From NCBI GenBank assembly GCA_022496205.1, contig WTXD01000005.1, positions 248,001-312,000 of the forward strand: 64,000 bases of DNA, in the 5' to 3' direction. Each line of letters starts with the position of its first letter. The stretch's first letter is position 1. The position numbers and the translations under genes are program-made. Positions 36,747-47,381 of this stretch are shown piece after piece. The notes below the pieces were generated by a model. It did no database searches. It saw only the letters and a program-made list of their open reading frames with translations, and was not told the origin of the DNA. Origin of the DNA: Gloeopeniophorella convolvens (lineage: Eukaryota > Basidiomycota > Agaricomycetes > Russulales).

Positions 36747-38242
36747 TTAGTCGTCCAGCTCGTCTTCCTCTGCGTCCTCCTCCTCCTCGGCGTCAGAGAC
36801 GGAGGCGGACGCAGGTGCTGCCGCTTGGCGCGGGGGTCCTGGCCCCGCGAGGTCGCCCACGACGATGCCGACGGCGGCGTCCATCGCGGCGCGCGTCATC
36901 TTGGGCAGCGCGCCGGCGCGCAGGAGCGGGTGGTGCGCGGGGTCGAGCGCCTCGTCCGCGTCCTCGTCCTCCCCTTCGCCGTCGTCCTCGTCCTCGTCGC
37001 CGCTCGCCTGCGCGCTGCCGTCGTCGTCCTCTTCTTCTTCCGCGCCCGACCCGCCCCCGCCGTCCGCGTCGCTGCCGCTGCCGCTCTCGCTCCCGGTCGG
37101 CGACCCGCCGTCGCTGCTCCCACTACGCACCACAAAATCCTCGTCCTCCGCATCCTCCGCGTCCTCCCGTGCCCTCAACCCCTCCTCCGCGCCCTCCTGC
37201 CCCCCTCCTCCCTCCCAAACGCCCCCTCCCACGCGCGCACCCACCGCTCGATCCCCTCCCGCGCGCGCCCCTCAATCATCCCAAACTCCGTCTCCTCCCC
37301 CTCTTCCCCCTCCTCCCGCGCACGCCGCGTCACGACCACCGCGCACGCGCGCCCCGTCGCGCTGCGCACCCGCACGCTCTCGATGTCCCGCAGCGCCCAG
37401 AACTCCGCGGGGCGCGCGTCCGCCAGCACGCCGCCCCCGCGCGGGAGGAAGTGCAGCGCCGCCGCGCGCGCGCCGCGGAAGCCCTGCACGCCGCGGCTCC
37501 GTTTCCGGCGCGACCTCCACGAGCCGCCCGCGCGCCGCGGCGCGCAGGAAGGCGTGCAGCGCGTCGCCTGCGGCGGGCGCGAGCGGCGAGCCGGGGTGGA
37601 TGGTGAGCTGCGGCGCGAGGGGCAGGGGAGCGTCAGCGCGAGCTCGAAGCGCGCGCCGCCCGCCTTGCCCTTCGCCTTGGCCGGCGCGGGCACGTCGCCC
37701 GCGAGGAGCAGCGCGCCGGCCTGCGGCGCGCCGCTCGCGCGGGCGGGCGCGGGGAGCACGAACGCGCGCGTGAGCGTGGAGAGCGGGATGGTGTGTGTGG
37801 GGGTCGGGCTGCCGGCTGGGCAGAGGCGCAGCGTGTGTGCGTGCAGGTGCGCGTCGAGCCGGCGGCGCGCGGGCGCGGTCGCGGAGAGCGCGTGCAGGGT
37901 CAGGTGCGGCGGGTCGTCCGCGTCCGCCTCGTCCTCCGCCGCCTCGTCTGTGTCGGGTTTGGCTTTCTTGGTGGTGGTGGCGGGCTCGGGGGAGCGCTTG
38001 CGCTTCGCATGGCTGGAGGACGGCTGGGGCTGGGTGGCTTGGAGCGCGTGCTGCGCGGCGCCCCACGCGTCGCGCAGCGCGGGCGCGTCGTCTGCGCGCG
38101 GGGGTGCGCCGGACGCGAGGCGCAGCGCGGCGTCGACGAAGGACGCGAGGGCGCCGGGGGCGGCGAGGGCGCGCGGGGCGGCGGCGGGGGGCAGCGCGGC
38201 GAGGAGCGCGGCGAGGTGGGGGGTCGTGGGGGTGTCGGGCAT
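36747..38242 (-). CDS. RTT106: Histone chaperone RTT106-like protein
   Basis: The minus-strand gene starts MPDTPTTPHLAALLAALPPA at 38242. The recognisable core is the second PH-type domain of the Rtt106/Pob3 group: FRGARAAALHFLPRGG, FWALRDIESVRVRSATG, ACAVVVTRR and TEFGMIEGRAREGIERW. A long acidic, Ser/Gly-rich C-terminal tail (DEDEDDGEGEDEDADEAL, ending EEEEDAEEDELDD) is typical of histone chaperones. Family role: binding H3-H4, often H3K56-acetylated, for replication-coupled deposition and silencing. A continuous frame runs through 37480-37640 but translates to Arg/Ser-rich nonsense there. The adjacent frame gives PLAPQLTIHPGSPLAPAAGD. So either an 88-nt intron (donor about 37694) with a further cryptic junction, or compensating indels, must be invoked. 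Another frame switch at about 37200-37240 may be a 44-nt intron. Confidence 0.72.
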
Positions 38243-40110
38243 GTTGGCAGTCACGAGCGGACGGTGGCGGTGGGAGTAAGTACGCGGGGGGAGATTACGT
38301 GTCGGAGGCAAGCGCGACGCGTGCGCGCGCTTGTCGGCCGGGACGCGAACCCGCGCGCCTGCGTCTGTGGCCCATCTCGCGATCGCTCTCGCTCTCGGGC
38401 CATCATGTGCATGCGCGCGACCGGGCGTGCACCGGTCTCCGTCGCGTCGCGTTGTCGCCGAGGCTACAATAATTACTTGTATCGTACCACGCGAATCATA
38501 TTCCGCGCGACCGCGTCTCGCATCTCGTCACCCCCAGACGCCTTCGCGCGCGCTCCGAGCAGAGCCGCCGTGGTTCAATGACGCAGGCAGAGTCCTCTTC
38601 AATGCTCCGGTGCCCGGGTCTGGCCACTGGCGCCAGCTGCGGCCCCGGTCCCGGTGCGCCCCGCGCACGTCTCTGCGTCCGATTCCTCGCAGCACCCACC
38701 CACCCCCGCTCGCTGAGCAGGAACGCCTGGGTATATACTTACGCATGGCTGATGGCGGCGCGCTACGCGCTCCCCGTGACGTCGCCACGCACGGGCGCAT
38801 CTACGGAGTTGGAGCCCGGACGCACACGCATCAAACGCAAAGCCGGCCGGCGTAATTATACGCAGGTTCAGAGCGCCGGGCGACGCGACGCGTTGACGTG
38901 GGTCCTGCGCGCCTCTGGGCGACGCTAATCCCCACGGCGGGGCCTAGACCGCACGGCGCATCAGAGCGTCCGTGCAGAAGAGAACAGAACGCAGGGCGGC
39001 AGGCGCAGCGACCGCGCAGGGCCCGCACCGGACACGTCATCGGCTCGGTGAGCAACGACACAGTCGAATGGCGCTGCCTATATGCGGTGCACAAACCAGG
39101 CACGGCGCGCGCGAAGAAGCTGCAGACGCGTCTTCGCAGCAACAGCCGAGCGGGGTCAGGATCCGCCCCCGGTTCCATGTCCCACAGCCCAGTGCGTTGA
39201 TGGCTGCCTATAGCTGCCATCTCCAGCTGGGCGGCCAAATTCATTCATGGAGGCAGCTGCCCTGCCTGCGCATCACGGCACGCCCAGCCAGTGCGCGCAC
39301 CGATGAGTATTCGCAATAAACCAGCGATGCATAAACGCGCTGGCTGGCAGGTGCCGGTGAAACGTCGCTGTCGGGCGTGCCGAGCCATCACTGCGCAGCG
39401 TCAGTACACAACTACTTATCTATGGGCAGGCACTCTGCGCGCGCCGGGCGTCGGTGGCAACCTCCTCCACGATGTCGTTTTTTGTATTGTGCCTGCCTGG
39501 CGTTGGGGCGAGCTCGTTGCTGTGTGTGCGGTGGGCAAATTTCGGCACCAGGCACCGCGCCGCGCCGCGGGCGACCGGCGCCTGATCTGGATCTGAATCG
39601 ATGGTTAACTTGGCTGCACGCCTGGGAAGGCCTGGGAGTGCGTACGTTGCCGGGGCAGAATCCGACGTCACGACCGCCGGACCATCGATGGCATCGCACT
39701 TGGCTCGGAGCCCGGCGCGAGTGTCCAGGACAGTGAGCCGCCGGTCGCTGGCGCGCTAAACATCAACGAGCGCGCGGAGCAGTCGATAGGGAGCAGGATC
39801 GCGCGCGGGACAGAGTGGGTGAAACAGAGGCGAGGAATGCATGGAGGAAGCGAACTTGATGGCGGTGCGTGAGGACGTCGGGACGAACGCCGGAGAGGGA
39901 AGTGATCCGGGAGGCCGGCGGAGGTCGGGGCGGGTGGGGCGGATGTGGATGGCACACGCTACATATGGCACGGAGGGCGGGCGAGGCGGTGCATGGAAAT
40001 GGAGGCCGGGGAGTGGCTTACACGGCGCGTCAGAGGGTGTGGTGAGGAGGAGCGAGTGACTCGGAGAGCTGGGAGAGTCGGAACGGAGCGGCGGAAGGGA
40101 CGCCTAATTG

Positions 40111-40140
40111 AGCGGTTGGCAGCGGTTGGCAGCGGCTGGC
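40111..40140 (+). repeat. Short tandem repeat (AGCGGTTGGC x3)
   Basis: Three consecutive decamers, the third with one C-for-T change, are followed by related AGCG..GGCTGGC words to about 40160. Confidence 0.8.
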
Positions 40141-40285
40141 AGCGCGGCTGGCGCCGTTGGCTGACTGACTGGAGCGGTCGCGCGGTCGCTGTGCTCGCTC
40201 CGATCTAGAATGCCAACGCCCCGATCGCCCTCGAATATCCAATCGCTCCGTCCTGTCATCCCAACACTGACTCAGCCCTCCTCTC

Positions 40286-40293
40286 CTATATTA
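40286..40293 (+). promoter_or_regulatory. TATA-like element of the gene at 40346
   Basis: CTATATTA lies about 55 bp before the ATG and is followed by a C-rich leader with a run of 12 or more C directly upstream of the start. Confidence 0.45.
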
Positions 40294-40345
40294 ACCCCAC
40301 TCTACCCGGCCCCGTCCCTCACTCCCCCTCCCCCCCCCCCCACCT

Positions 40346-41066
40346 ATGCTCGACTTTGACCCCCCATCCCTCCACCTCCTCCCGCAGCGCATGCACCCCG
40401 CGCCCCTCTACTCCACCGCCTACCCCTCTTACTCACCTCCGCCCCTCGCCCCCGCCCTCATCAAGCAGCCCAACTCCCCGCCCGCCTACCCCTATGCATC
40501 CAGCCCCGCACCGCAGCCTTTCACCTTTGACCCCTTTGCCGACGAGGACTCGTCCACCAGCTCGGGCGTCAGCGAGCGCGAGCGCGAGCTCGAGGCCCAG
40601 CGCGTCCGCCGCGTCGAGTTTCTCCGGCACCGCGAGTGGATGCGCCGCGTCGTCGCGTGGGTCGACGGCGTCTCCCACGGCATGGTACGTGTCCCTTGTT
40701 CTCCGTCAGCCGACGCAGCTGACGATGCCCTTGCCGCAGACGCCTGCTTCCCCGCCCTCCGCCAAGGGCTCCTCGCCATATAAACACGCGCCCGCCGAGG
40801 CGCCCACGCTCTACTACAGCTCGAGCTCGTCGCTCGCCGCGCGCTCCGACGAGGACGACGCCCCGTACGTGATCTACAGCACCCCGCTCCCCGGCGCCCC
40901 GCCCCCGCCACCCGCCCCGGCGCCCGTACCAGTGCCTGCACAGTATACCCCCGCTGCGCCACAGACACCGATACCCCCGCCACCGCGCGCGCCGTCCGCG
41001 CGCCGCATCCACGGCCGCGTGCGCTCGCTCAGCTCGATCCGCGAGGAGGACGAGGGCCGCGCGTGA
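40346..41066 (+). CDS. Hypothetical proline/serine-rich protein
   Basis: Two exons (40346-40684 and 40740-41066) joined across a canonical 55-nt GT-AG intron give 221 residues starting MLDFDPPSLHLLPQRMHPA. The N-terminal half is Pro/Tyr-rich. The middle has one charged, probably helical segment (SERERELEAQRVRRVEFLRH, then REWMRRVVAWVDGV) that could be a coiled-coil or nuclear-type motif. The C-terminal half is Ser/Pro-rich with a basic patch and ends SIREEDEGRA. The charged helix and clean gene structure support a real gene, and it reads like small regulatory proteins of Agaricomycetes. I do not recognise a family and assign no function. Confidence 0.7.
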
Positions 41067-43412
41067 GCGCAGCCAAGCCCGGACGTAGGACCCTCCCCGG
41101 GCGGCGCGGATATCCCAGGCCGCGCAGCGCCGCCCGCCAAAATGGCCCCCCCCTCTCCCCCTGTTGTCCGCTCTCTCCTGCTCTGTCTCTTTATTCTTGT
41201 TGCCCCCGCTGCTGCCGGTGCCCGTAGATGCACGCGCGCGCTCCGCTCTACTTCGACTCCCACACCCGCCATCGCTCATCATTGGCACCCATCATCACCC
41301 CCATCAGCCCCGCGCGCTGCGCCCAATATCCCATCCGCACACACACATACCGCTTCGCACCCGCATATCCACCCATCGCACGGTCTCGTTCTGTTTTTCG
41401 CCGTCTTTTTCTTTTCGTTATTGTGATCGTCCGCGGTTTGCTCTCTCGATACTCCGTTTTTTTTTCTTTTCTGTCTGTCTCACAGCGCCATATCTATTGT
41501 CTGCGGGGTAGTGTACGTTCCCGGTAATCCTGTATCACTAGTGAGCTAGCTAGCGTCGTGTGACAACGTATAATCTTTGTGCTCCCTCCCTCCCCCAGCC
41601 GCCTGATTCACTTCTCTTGGGGCTGCGCCGAGTCGATGACGCGGTAATGCGCTTAGCCGAGACGATGAGCAGCGTGATGATGCGCAGTCGGTGGGCCGAT
41701 GACGAGATGGCGTGTCGTGGGCGCGGACGTAGGTACGTGGAGCCACACCGGGCCCGAGAGCACACACACACTCCAGTCAGCGCGTGCCGTCGGGGCCCAG
41801 CCCCCACCGCACGAGCGAGGACCGAGAACCGAGGAAAGAAGGCAGCCAGTCAGCGCGGATGACGCGCGCAGCACGCCGACAAGGATGAGCCGGCGGGGCG
41901 CGTCGGAGGGCGCGCCAGACCGCACGCGGGTGCGCTCGGGGCCCCGCGACGCAAGTCAAGCGCGAGCAGAACATTGGAGCGCCGTGTTGTACTTATTTAT
42001 AGCGGGATGCCGGCGAGCGTTGCGCGACGCGGCGAGCAGATTACTGTGACTTACTGTAAACCGCGCGTGCGCCTCAAGGAGCCGAGTAGATCTCCCCGCG
42101 CAGGAGACTTGACTGCGAGTGGTCAGCCGCGCAGGACGCATCATACACATCGCACGTAGATGGATTCCAAAAAAAAAAAAAAAAAAACACATCATACTTA
42201 CAGATATAGCACTTACACGGATGCGCAGCAGCAGCAACAGTGTAAACCCCGGCGGGGCTGATGGTTGTCACGTAACGTGCTTGCGAGCGCCGGGACGCTG
42301 GCGGCTCCGCGTACGTGCGCGTATCGGCGTCGCGCGGGGCGTGGGCCGTGTCGCGCGTGGGAGGATACACGTACGGAGACGTTGGATGTGGCTTCGAGGA
42401 ATGCGTGTGCGTGTGTGTGTGTGTGTGTGGTGGCGCAACAGCTGTTGGTCGGCAGGCTGTGTTGTTGGCGTGTGTGCTGTATGCTGGCGCGCGTCGCGGT
42501 CCAAGGGAAGGGAGGAGGAAGTGTGGCCCATAAGCCGGAGGCGCGCGTGCGCGATGATCGGATCGGCGTGGGCGTCCGGGGCGCTGTCATAAGTAATACG
42601 CCGGTTATACTCAGATCGTATGTAGTTGTAGGCCGCAGGTGCGGTGCGCGCTGCCACTGGTGCATGCGGACGCGCGCGCGGAGCGGTCTGCGCCAGGTTA
42701 ACGTTCTGTGCTGCCGCGCCGGAGGAGCCTCGTCAGCCTGCGGGCCACAGAGGCAGCGCCAACACTGCTCCAGGGCGCAGCTTCGCGAACAAGCCCAGCC
42801 CAGCCCGCACGGTGTACGGTGGCGCGACCCTCGACGTCAGCCGTGCCATACCACGCCATGCGGCAGATCCACCCTGCTTATCCGTATGTACGTGTCGACG
42901 CGCCGCCGCCACCATCAGCATAAGTTATGGAGTGTTGAACCAAGCCCCGAACCGAGCCTAGTCCAGGCCGAGACCAGACCGCGAGCGAGCCAAGGAAGGT
43001 GGAAGAATGTTGATCACGGACCCCGCGCTTGCTTGGCGACGGTCGTCCCCAGCGTGGCGATAGAGCGTCCGGCGGCGCCCCGCTGATCAGTACGGATGCG
43101 GGGGGAGGAAGGGCAGATCCTTGACTCGAGTTCTCAGAGGAGTTGACCGTGAGCGATCGTCACTGCGATCCCCCAGCGCGGGCACCCCACTGCATGTCCA
43201 CGCCGCCAGCGGGCTCGATGCCGACTTCAGCTTGAAGCGGCGCCCGGGAGCTGCCGGCCCCCCCGCCCCTCCGCCCGAAAAGGCAGCCGGAGCCTTCGCG
43301 CACGTTCGCCGCCCTTCGACGCGCTCTCGAACGCTCGCGAACGCCGCGCGATGCGGTTATAACCCGCACACCGTTGCGGGGCACTACACACCCACGCTCC
43401 GCTTGATCTACG
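41067..43412. other. 2.3-kb intergenic region
   Basis: T-rich sequence at 41380-41480 fits the 3' end of the preceding gene. Further on are an A19 run (42169-42187) and a (GT)n microsatellite at about 42405-42428. A TTATAAC element at about 43357 may serve the gene at 43413. The frame at 41142-41426 begins with a hydrophobic, signal-like stretch but lies in the 3' region and is not supported. Confidence 0.45.
42169..42187 (+). repeat. Poly(A) tract, 19 nt
   Basis: An uninterrupted run of 19 A, the longest A run in the window, in otherwise GC-rich intergenic sequence. It could be a homopolymer expansion or the tail of a retroposed sequence. Confidence 0.7.
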
Positions 43413-44583
43413 ATGTTCAGCTACGGCGCCCCCTACGCAGACTCGCCCTATACCTACTTGGACCCGTACGCCGCGCAGCTCCAGCTCCAGCGCGAGCGCG
43501 AACGCGAGGCGCACCTCCGCGCGCTGCAGCGCGAGCGCGAGCGCGCCCGCGCGGCGCAGCACCTGCGCCAGCTCTACCCGTACGCGTACCACCCCGCGCA
43601 CGCGGACGACGAGGACCGCTATGATGCGTACGACCCCCGTGCGCGCGAGCAGCACGTGCGCCGCGCGCTCGCGCGGCTGTATGGGCAGCCGGCTGATGAG
43701 GACGAGGTGCGTGCTGCGGGTGTGTGCGCCAGGGGACGAGCATGAGTGCTGACTTTTCTGTGTGCCAGGAGCGCCTTGCGCAGATGATGGGCCGCAGGGC
43801 AGAGCCGGCGCCCGTGCGCGCGCAACAACACCAACAGCAGCAGGCACGGCGGCGCAGCCCGACGCCCACGCCCGCCACCACCATCCCGATCCGCACCACA
43901 CGCACGCCCACCCCGCCCCCTACTACACCACACCCCCTCCACGTCCGCCCCCGGCACAAGCACCCCAGCCCCAGACCCAGAGACCACCGCGCGCCGCGCC
44001 GCCGCCGCGCGCACGATCGCCGCATTCTACGCCCGCACCCGCGCGCTGCGCACGATCCGCGGCCTGCGTGCACAGCTCGACGCGCTGCGCGCAGGCTTCG
44101 CGCCGCCGCCCGCGCTCGACTTTATCCCCCCTCCTCCTCCGGCGGGGCGCGCGCAGACGTAGTGTGCGTCCCCACGCCGGCGTACCCCCTCCCCGCGACC
44201 GAGGAGGAGGAGGACGCAGGCGCGCGCCTCGCGTACACGGCGCGCAACGTGCGCGTGCATGCGCACGCGGACGCGCTCGTGCGGCTGCTGAGCGCGCTCG
44301 ACGGCGTGTCGAGCGCGGGCGACGCGCGGGTGCGCGCGGCGCGGCGCGCGGTGGTGCTTGATGCGGAGCGGGAGGCGGGCGCGCTGGAGGGGTGGTGGCG
44401 CGCGGCGTGGGCGCGGTGGTGCGCGGGGCAAGGGGGCGCGGAGGGGGAGGGGGGGCATGAGCAAGGGGAGGAGGAGAGAAGGAGGCGCGTGCGTTGCTGT
44501 TCCCTGAGCTCGACGCGGAGGACGCGGACGGCGGGGCGATGGTGATCGACGTACCTGCTGCGGGGCCGTCGGGAGAGGTGTGA
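43413..44583 (+). CDS. BAG-domain-like protein, with apparent frame breaks
   Basis: Exon 1 (43413-43708) encodes MFSYGAPYADSPYTYLDPYA followed by a strongly charged Arg/Glu coiled-coil-like region (QLQREREREAHLRALQRERE). A canonical intron (43709-43768) leads to ERLAQMMGRRAEPAP, a Pro/Thr-rich linker, and an IQ/helical segment, RTIAAFYARTRALRTIRGLR. The BAG-like three-helix region reads VHAHADALVRLLSALDGV and ARVRAARRAVVLDAEREAG. A natural C terminus, EARALLFPELDAEDADGG, ends at TGA 44581-44583. BAG domains act as Hsp70 nucleotide-exchange cofactors. Three changes of reading frame are needed (about 43900-43960, in C6 near 44130, and in G-runs near 44440-44470). All are beside homopolymers, so this is either a pseudogene or a gene with sequence errors. 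Confidence 0.6.
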
Positions 44584-45197
44584 GATGTATCTGTAGATGC
44601 CTCGGACGGACGTTGATTTCACGCGCATTTGCTATGTTCATTCCATGTATCATACCGCAAACATCTACACATCGCCATACTATAGTATTGAGCCGATTGC
44701 CCAGTGCGGCTTCTGTTTGGTGATGGGTTTGTGTGAGCGGTTGCATGCAAGTAAAGTGAGGAGGCTGGCTGGATGTCCAGTGCAGTTTCGCTTTGCTGAT
44801 GGGTTTGTTAGGGCGGTTGCATGCAAGTACTTCAGTGACGCGAGGAGGCTGCGAGTGCGGGGAAGGGCGCTGCTAGTTGGGCGCACCGACCGACCCCCGC
44901 GCACTCCTTATTGGGCTTGAGCTTGGGTCCCGGCTGGACAGACACCGGTTCACAGCATCTTCAAGGCATGCAACAGCAGACAGCCCCATGACGAGAAGAG
45001 TATACACCCGATAGATACAGACAAGGACCATACGTACATACTTAGTGCAAACACAAAACTACACAACAGACATACACCACTCCCGCTCCTCCCTCCCCGC
45101 TCTTCGCATCCAATCCGAACAAAACAATGCAAAAAAGAAACAGAGGGTAAAAAGACCTACCTGTACTCTACCATGCAAACGACAAGAGCCAGTGCGA
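44584..45197. other. Convergent 3' region of the two neighbouring genes
   Basis: The BAG-like gene (plus) and the His/Pro-rich gene (minus) converge here. The sequence is AT-richer and contains a diverged 70-bp direct duplication (44701-44851). No ORF is supportable. Confidence 0.5.
44701..44851 (+). repeat. Diverged tandem duplication of about 70 bp
   Basis: Copy 1 (44701-44767) and copy 2 (44777-44851) share CCAGTGC, TGATGGGTTTGT, GCGGTTGCATGCAAGTA and GAGGAGGCTG in the same order, with substitutions and a small insertion in copy 2. They are separated by about 9 bp. Confidence 0.8.
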
Positions 45198-45975
45198 TCA
45201 CACCCACGACCCGTGCACCATCGCGTCCCACGCGCGCTGGCTCTGCAGCGTCGCGACAAAGTGCGCGCGCGACGCCGCGTCCGCCTCGGCGGCGGACGAC
45301 AGCGGCAGGCCGTGCGACAAGCCATGCGCGTGCAGGTGCGAGTGCGGGTGCGGGTGGGGCGGCGTCGCGAGCCCCGGGGAGGGCGGCGGCGACGGCGACG
45401 CGGGCGGCGTCGCGAGGGGCTGCAGCACGGCGCGTCAGTGGCTATGTCAGCGGCAGGGCGGGAAGGCGTCGGGGGCCAGCGCCGGGCGCACGGTGGAGCT
45501 CAGGCGCGACGGCGCGTGCGCATGCGGGTGCGGGTGCGGCGTCGAGTGCGGCGCGGGGGGCGGCGGCGGCGGGGTGTCGGGCGACGGCGGGGCGGGTGTG
45601 GGATGTTGCGGGTGCCAGTGGTGGTGGAACGGCGAGGCGGTGCCGGAGGCGGGGTGCGACGAGGTGCCGTGCGGGAGCGGCGGGCGTTTCTGCGCACGTA
45701 TACGCGCACGCACAGAGGTGGGTAGGGGTGTTAGTGGGCGTTAGTGGGTAGGGGACGGCGGACGCACGGGGGAGAGGATGCTGCCGAGCGCGAGGCGCAG
45801 GCCGAGGACGTGCGCGTCGTGCTCGGGCGAGGCGGGCGCGTGCGAGTGCGTGTGCGGGAGCTGCGGCGGGTGCGGGTGCGGCTTGGCGAGCTCGGGCGGG
45901 TGGTGCGGGTACGACTGCGAGGCGGGGCGTGAGTGCGCCGCGGCGGGTAGCGCAGGGGAGCGCGGGACGTACCAT
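45198..45975 (-). CDS. Hypothetical His/Pro-rich protein with conserved-looking C terminus
   Basis: Four minus-strand exons join in phase to 189 residues: 45975-45973 (ATG only), 45914-45768, 45689-45492 and 45419-45198. The first intron begins immediately after the ATG (GTACGT donor). The body is extremely His/Pro-rich (SYPHHPPELAKPHPHPPQLP, HPHPHAHAPS). Two non-repetitive islands stand out: HVLGLRLALGSILSP in exon 2 and the C-terminal AHFVATLQSQRAWDAMVHGS. These look like selected sequence and resemble C termini seen in Agaricomycete hypothetical proteins (from memory, not verified). A metal-binding or scaffold role is possible because of the histidines, but no function is assigned. A run of 14 G sits directly beside the start codon. 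Confidence 0.6.
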
Positions 45976-47381
45976 GGGGGGGGGGGGGGCGGGGGCGGGG
46001 GTGGTGGCGGAGAGAGAGAAAGAGAGCGAGAGCACGTCTTTGTGACGCGACGGGGGAGGAGGTTCCTCGCGGGGACCCCAACGACCTCCCCTCATGTCAC
46101 GTGGCGCATGCTTGCGTCAGCTCCCGGCCCTCCGCGCGTCCGCCCCCCGCCGCCACTGCTGCTAACAGCCCCTCGACCTGGTGGGTAGGTAGGTCTGGGC
46201 TGTCGTAGGCATTCCGGGGACGGGCTCGCAGCGGCAAGCGAGCGAGCTTGGGGAGGTGGAGTGTGGACCCCGCACGCGCACGTCTGATGTGATTGCGATC
46301 GCGGGCAACGTGCGCGATCGGTATCGCTGATAGAGAACAGGCGGCTCGTCTCGAGCGAGCACACACATCCGGTAATCAGCTCTGCGCACTCGCTCGCGTT
46401 GCATGCGCAGACGTCGTGATCCAGCGGGACCTCGCGCGGGCGCGGGGAAGCTGTAGAAGCTGCCAAGTACGTGTGTGCGTGCGCGCGTGCGTGCGTGTGT
46501 GCGCGCATGTGTGCTATGGGAATATTAATGGACGGGTGGGGTGATAAGGCCAGCTCGGGTGCCTCGCGCGGGATGATCACACCGAATCACACATGGCCTG
46601 TTGCGAAGCATTGCGCTAGTACTGTAGCAACAGGCGCGGCTGGCTTCGAATTCTCGTACTTACGGCATGGCGGGCGGGGCGTGGTCGTTCGAGGGTTGCC
46701 CGTGCCCGTGTCGGCAGACCCTGTCCATGTCACCATCGATTCTAAGTACCGGGCCTCTGCTCTCTGTCCCCTTACTTATCGGCATCGCGGAAGATAGTCG
46801 TTCCGCGATCAGCATAGGATCTGCAGCGGAGACTACTCTGTCCCACGCGCGGCGCTGCCGTAGAGTTCTTTTCCTGGTGGGCATCGATTGAGCGGCCGTG
46901 GCAGTAGCCGTGGGCCGTCCGTTCTGTTCTGCGCTACATGTCAAGTTACATATGTTTGTCCGGGGTGCGGGCTTCGCGGGGGGGGGGGGGGGAATAAGCA
47001 GGAGCGCTGTGACGTACACACGTGGGCGCTACATTGCATTGGGCGGGCGCGCTGTGGTTTGAGACATGTCGGGGAGCACCAAGAGGCGCAGGAGAACGCG
47101 GTGAAAATGGAGGGATTGATCGGGATCGGGGTACGGATCTGGAGAAAAATAAGATGTGGCCATGGTCGTTGGCTTTGCGCTGTCGGCCTTTTGTATAAGT
47201 CTCGACTCGACTTGAATCAAAGAATCCTCGAAAGCGCGCTGCACGGCCACCGCGGCGCCTCCAGGTCCTCTCAAAAGTATATTACACCGCATGCCAATAC
47301 CCACCTATTAGCCCCGCTCCCCGCCAGAGTCTCTACATTACTTACTAAGTACCCCACTACCAGCACTACTAGTTCGCCCGC
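45976..47381. other. Divergent intergenic region upstream of the P450
   Basis: It holds the upstream region of the minus-strand gene (pyrimidine-rich on its own strand, with G14 at 45976-45989) and the P450 promoter. A TGTATAAG element lies at about 47191-47198 and a TATATTA-like word at about 47277. A run of 15 G is at 46978-46992. No gene is supported; ORFs at 46092-47019 are shadows. Confidence 0.45.

Larger units (their letters stand above)
38243..40345. other. 2.1-kb intergenic region
   Basis: It holds the RTT106 promoter (minus) and the promoter of the gene at 40346 (plus). A tandem repeat of AGCGGTTGGC occurs at 40111-40140. A TATA-like CTATATTA is at 40286-40293. A B-box-like word occurs on the minus strand at about 38340-38355 but without a cloverleaf. 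I find no supportable protein gene. Confidence 0.45.

Noticed and set aside
36732..38279. 515-codon plus-strand frame over the RTT106 region
   Set aside because: Antisense of the minus-strand chaperone gene; composition is Ala/Ser/Arg filler with no motif.
38335..38360. B-box-like word (GGTTCGCGTCC) on the minus strand
   Set aside because: No A box at tRNA spacing and the surrounding sequence does not fold as a cloverleaf; likely chance in the RTT106 upstream region.
41142..41426. Small plus-strand ORF with a signal-peptide-like start
   Set aside because: Lies in the 3' region of the 40346 gene, becomes His/Pro/Thr low complexity and has no conserved feature or cleavage context I trust.
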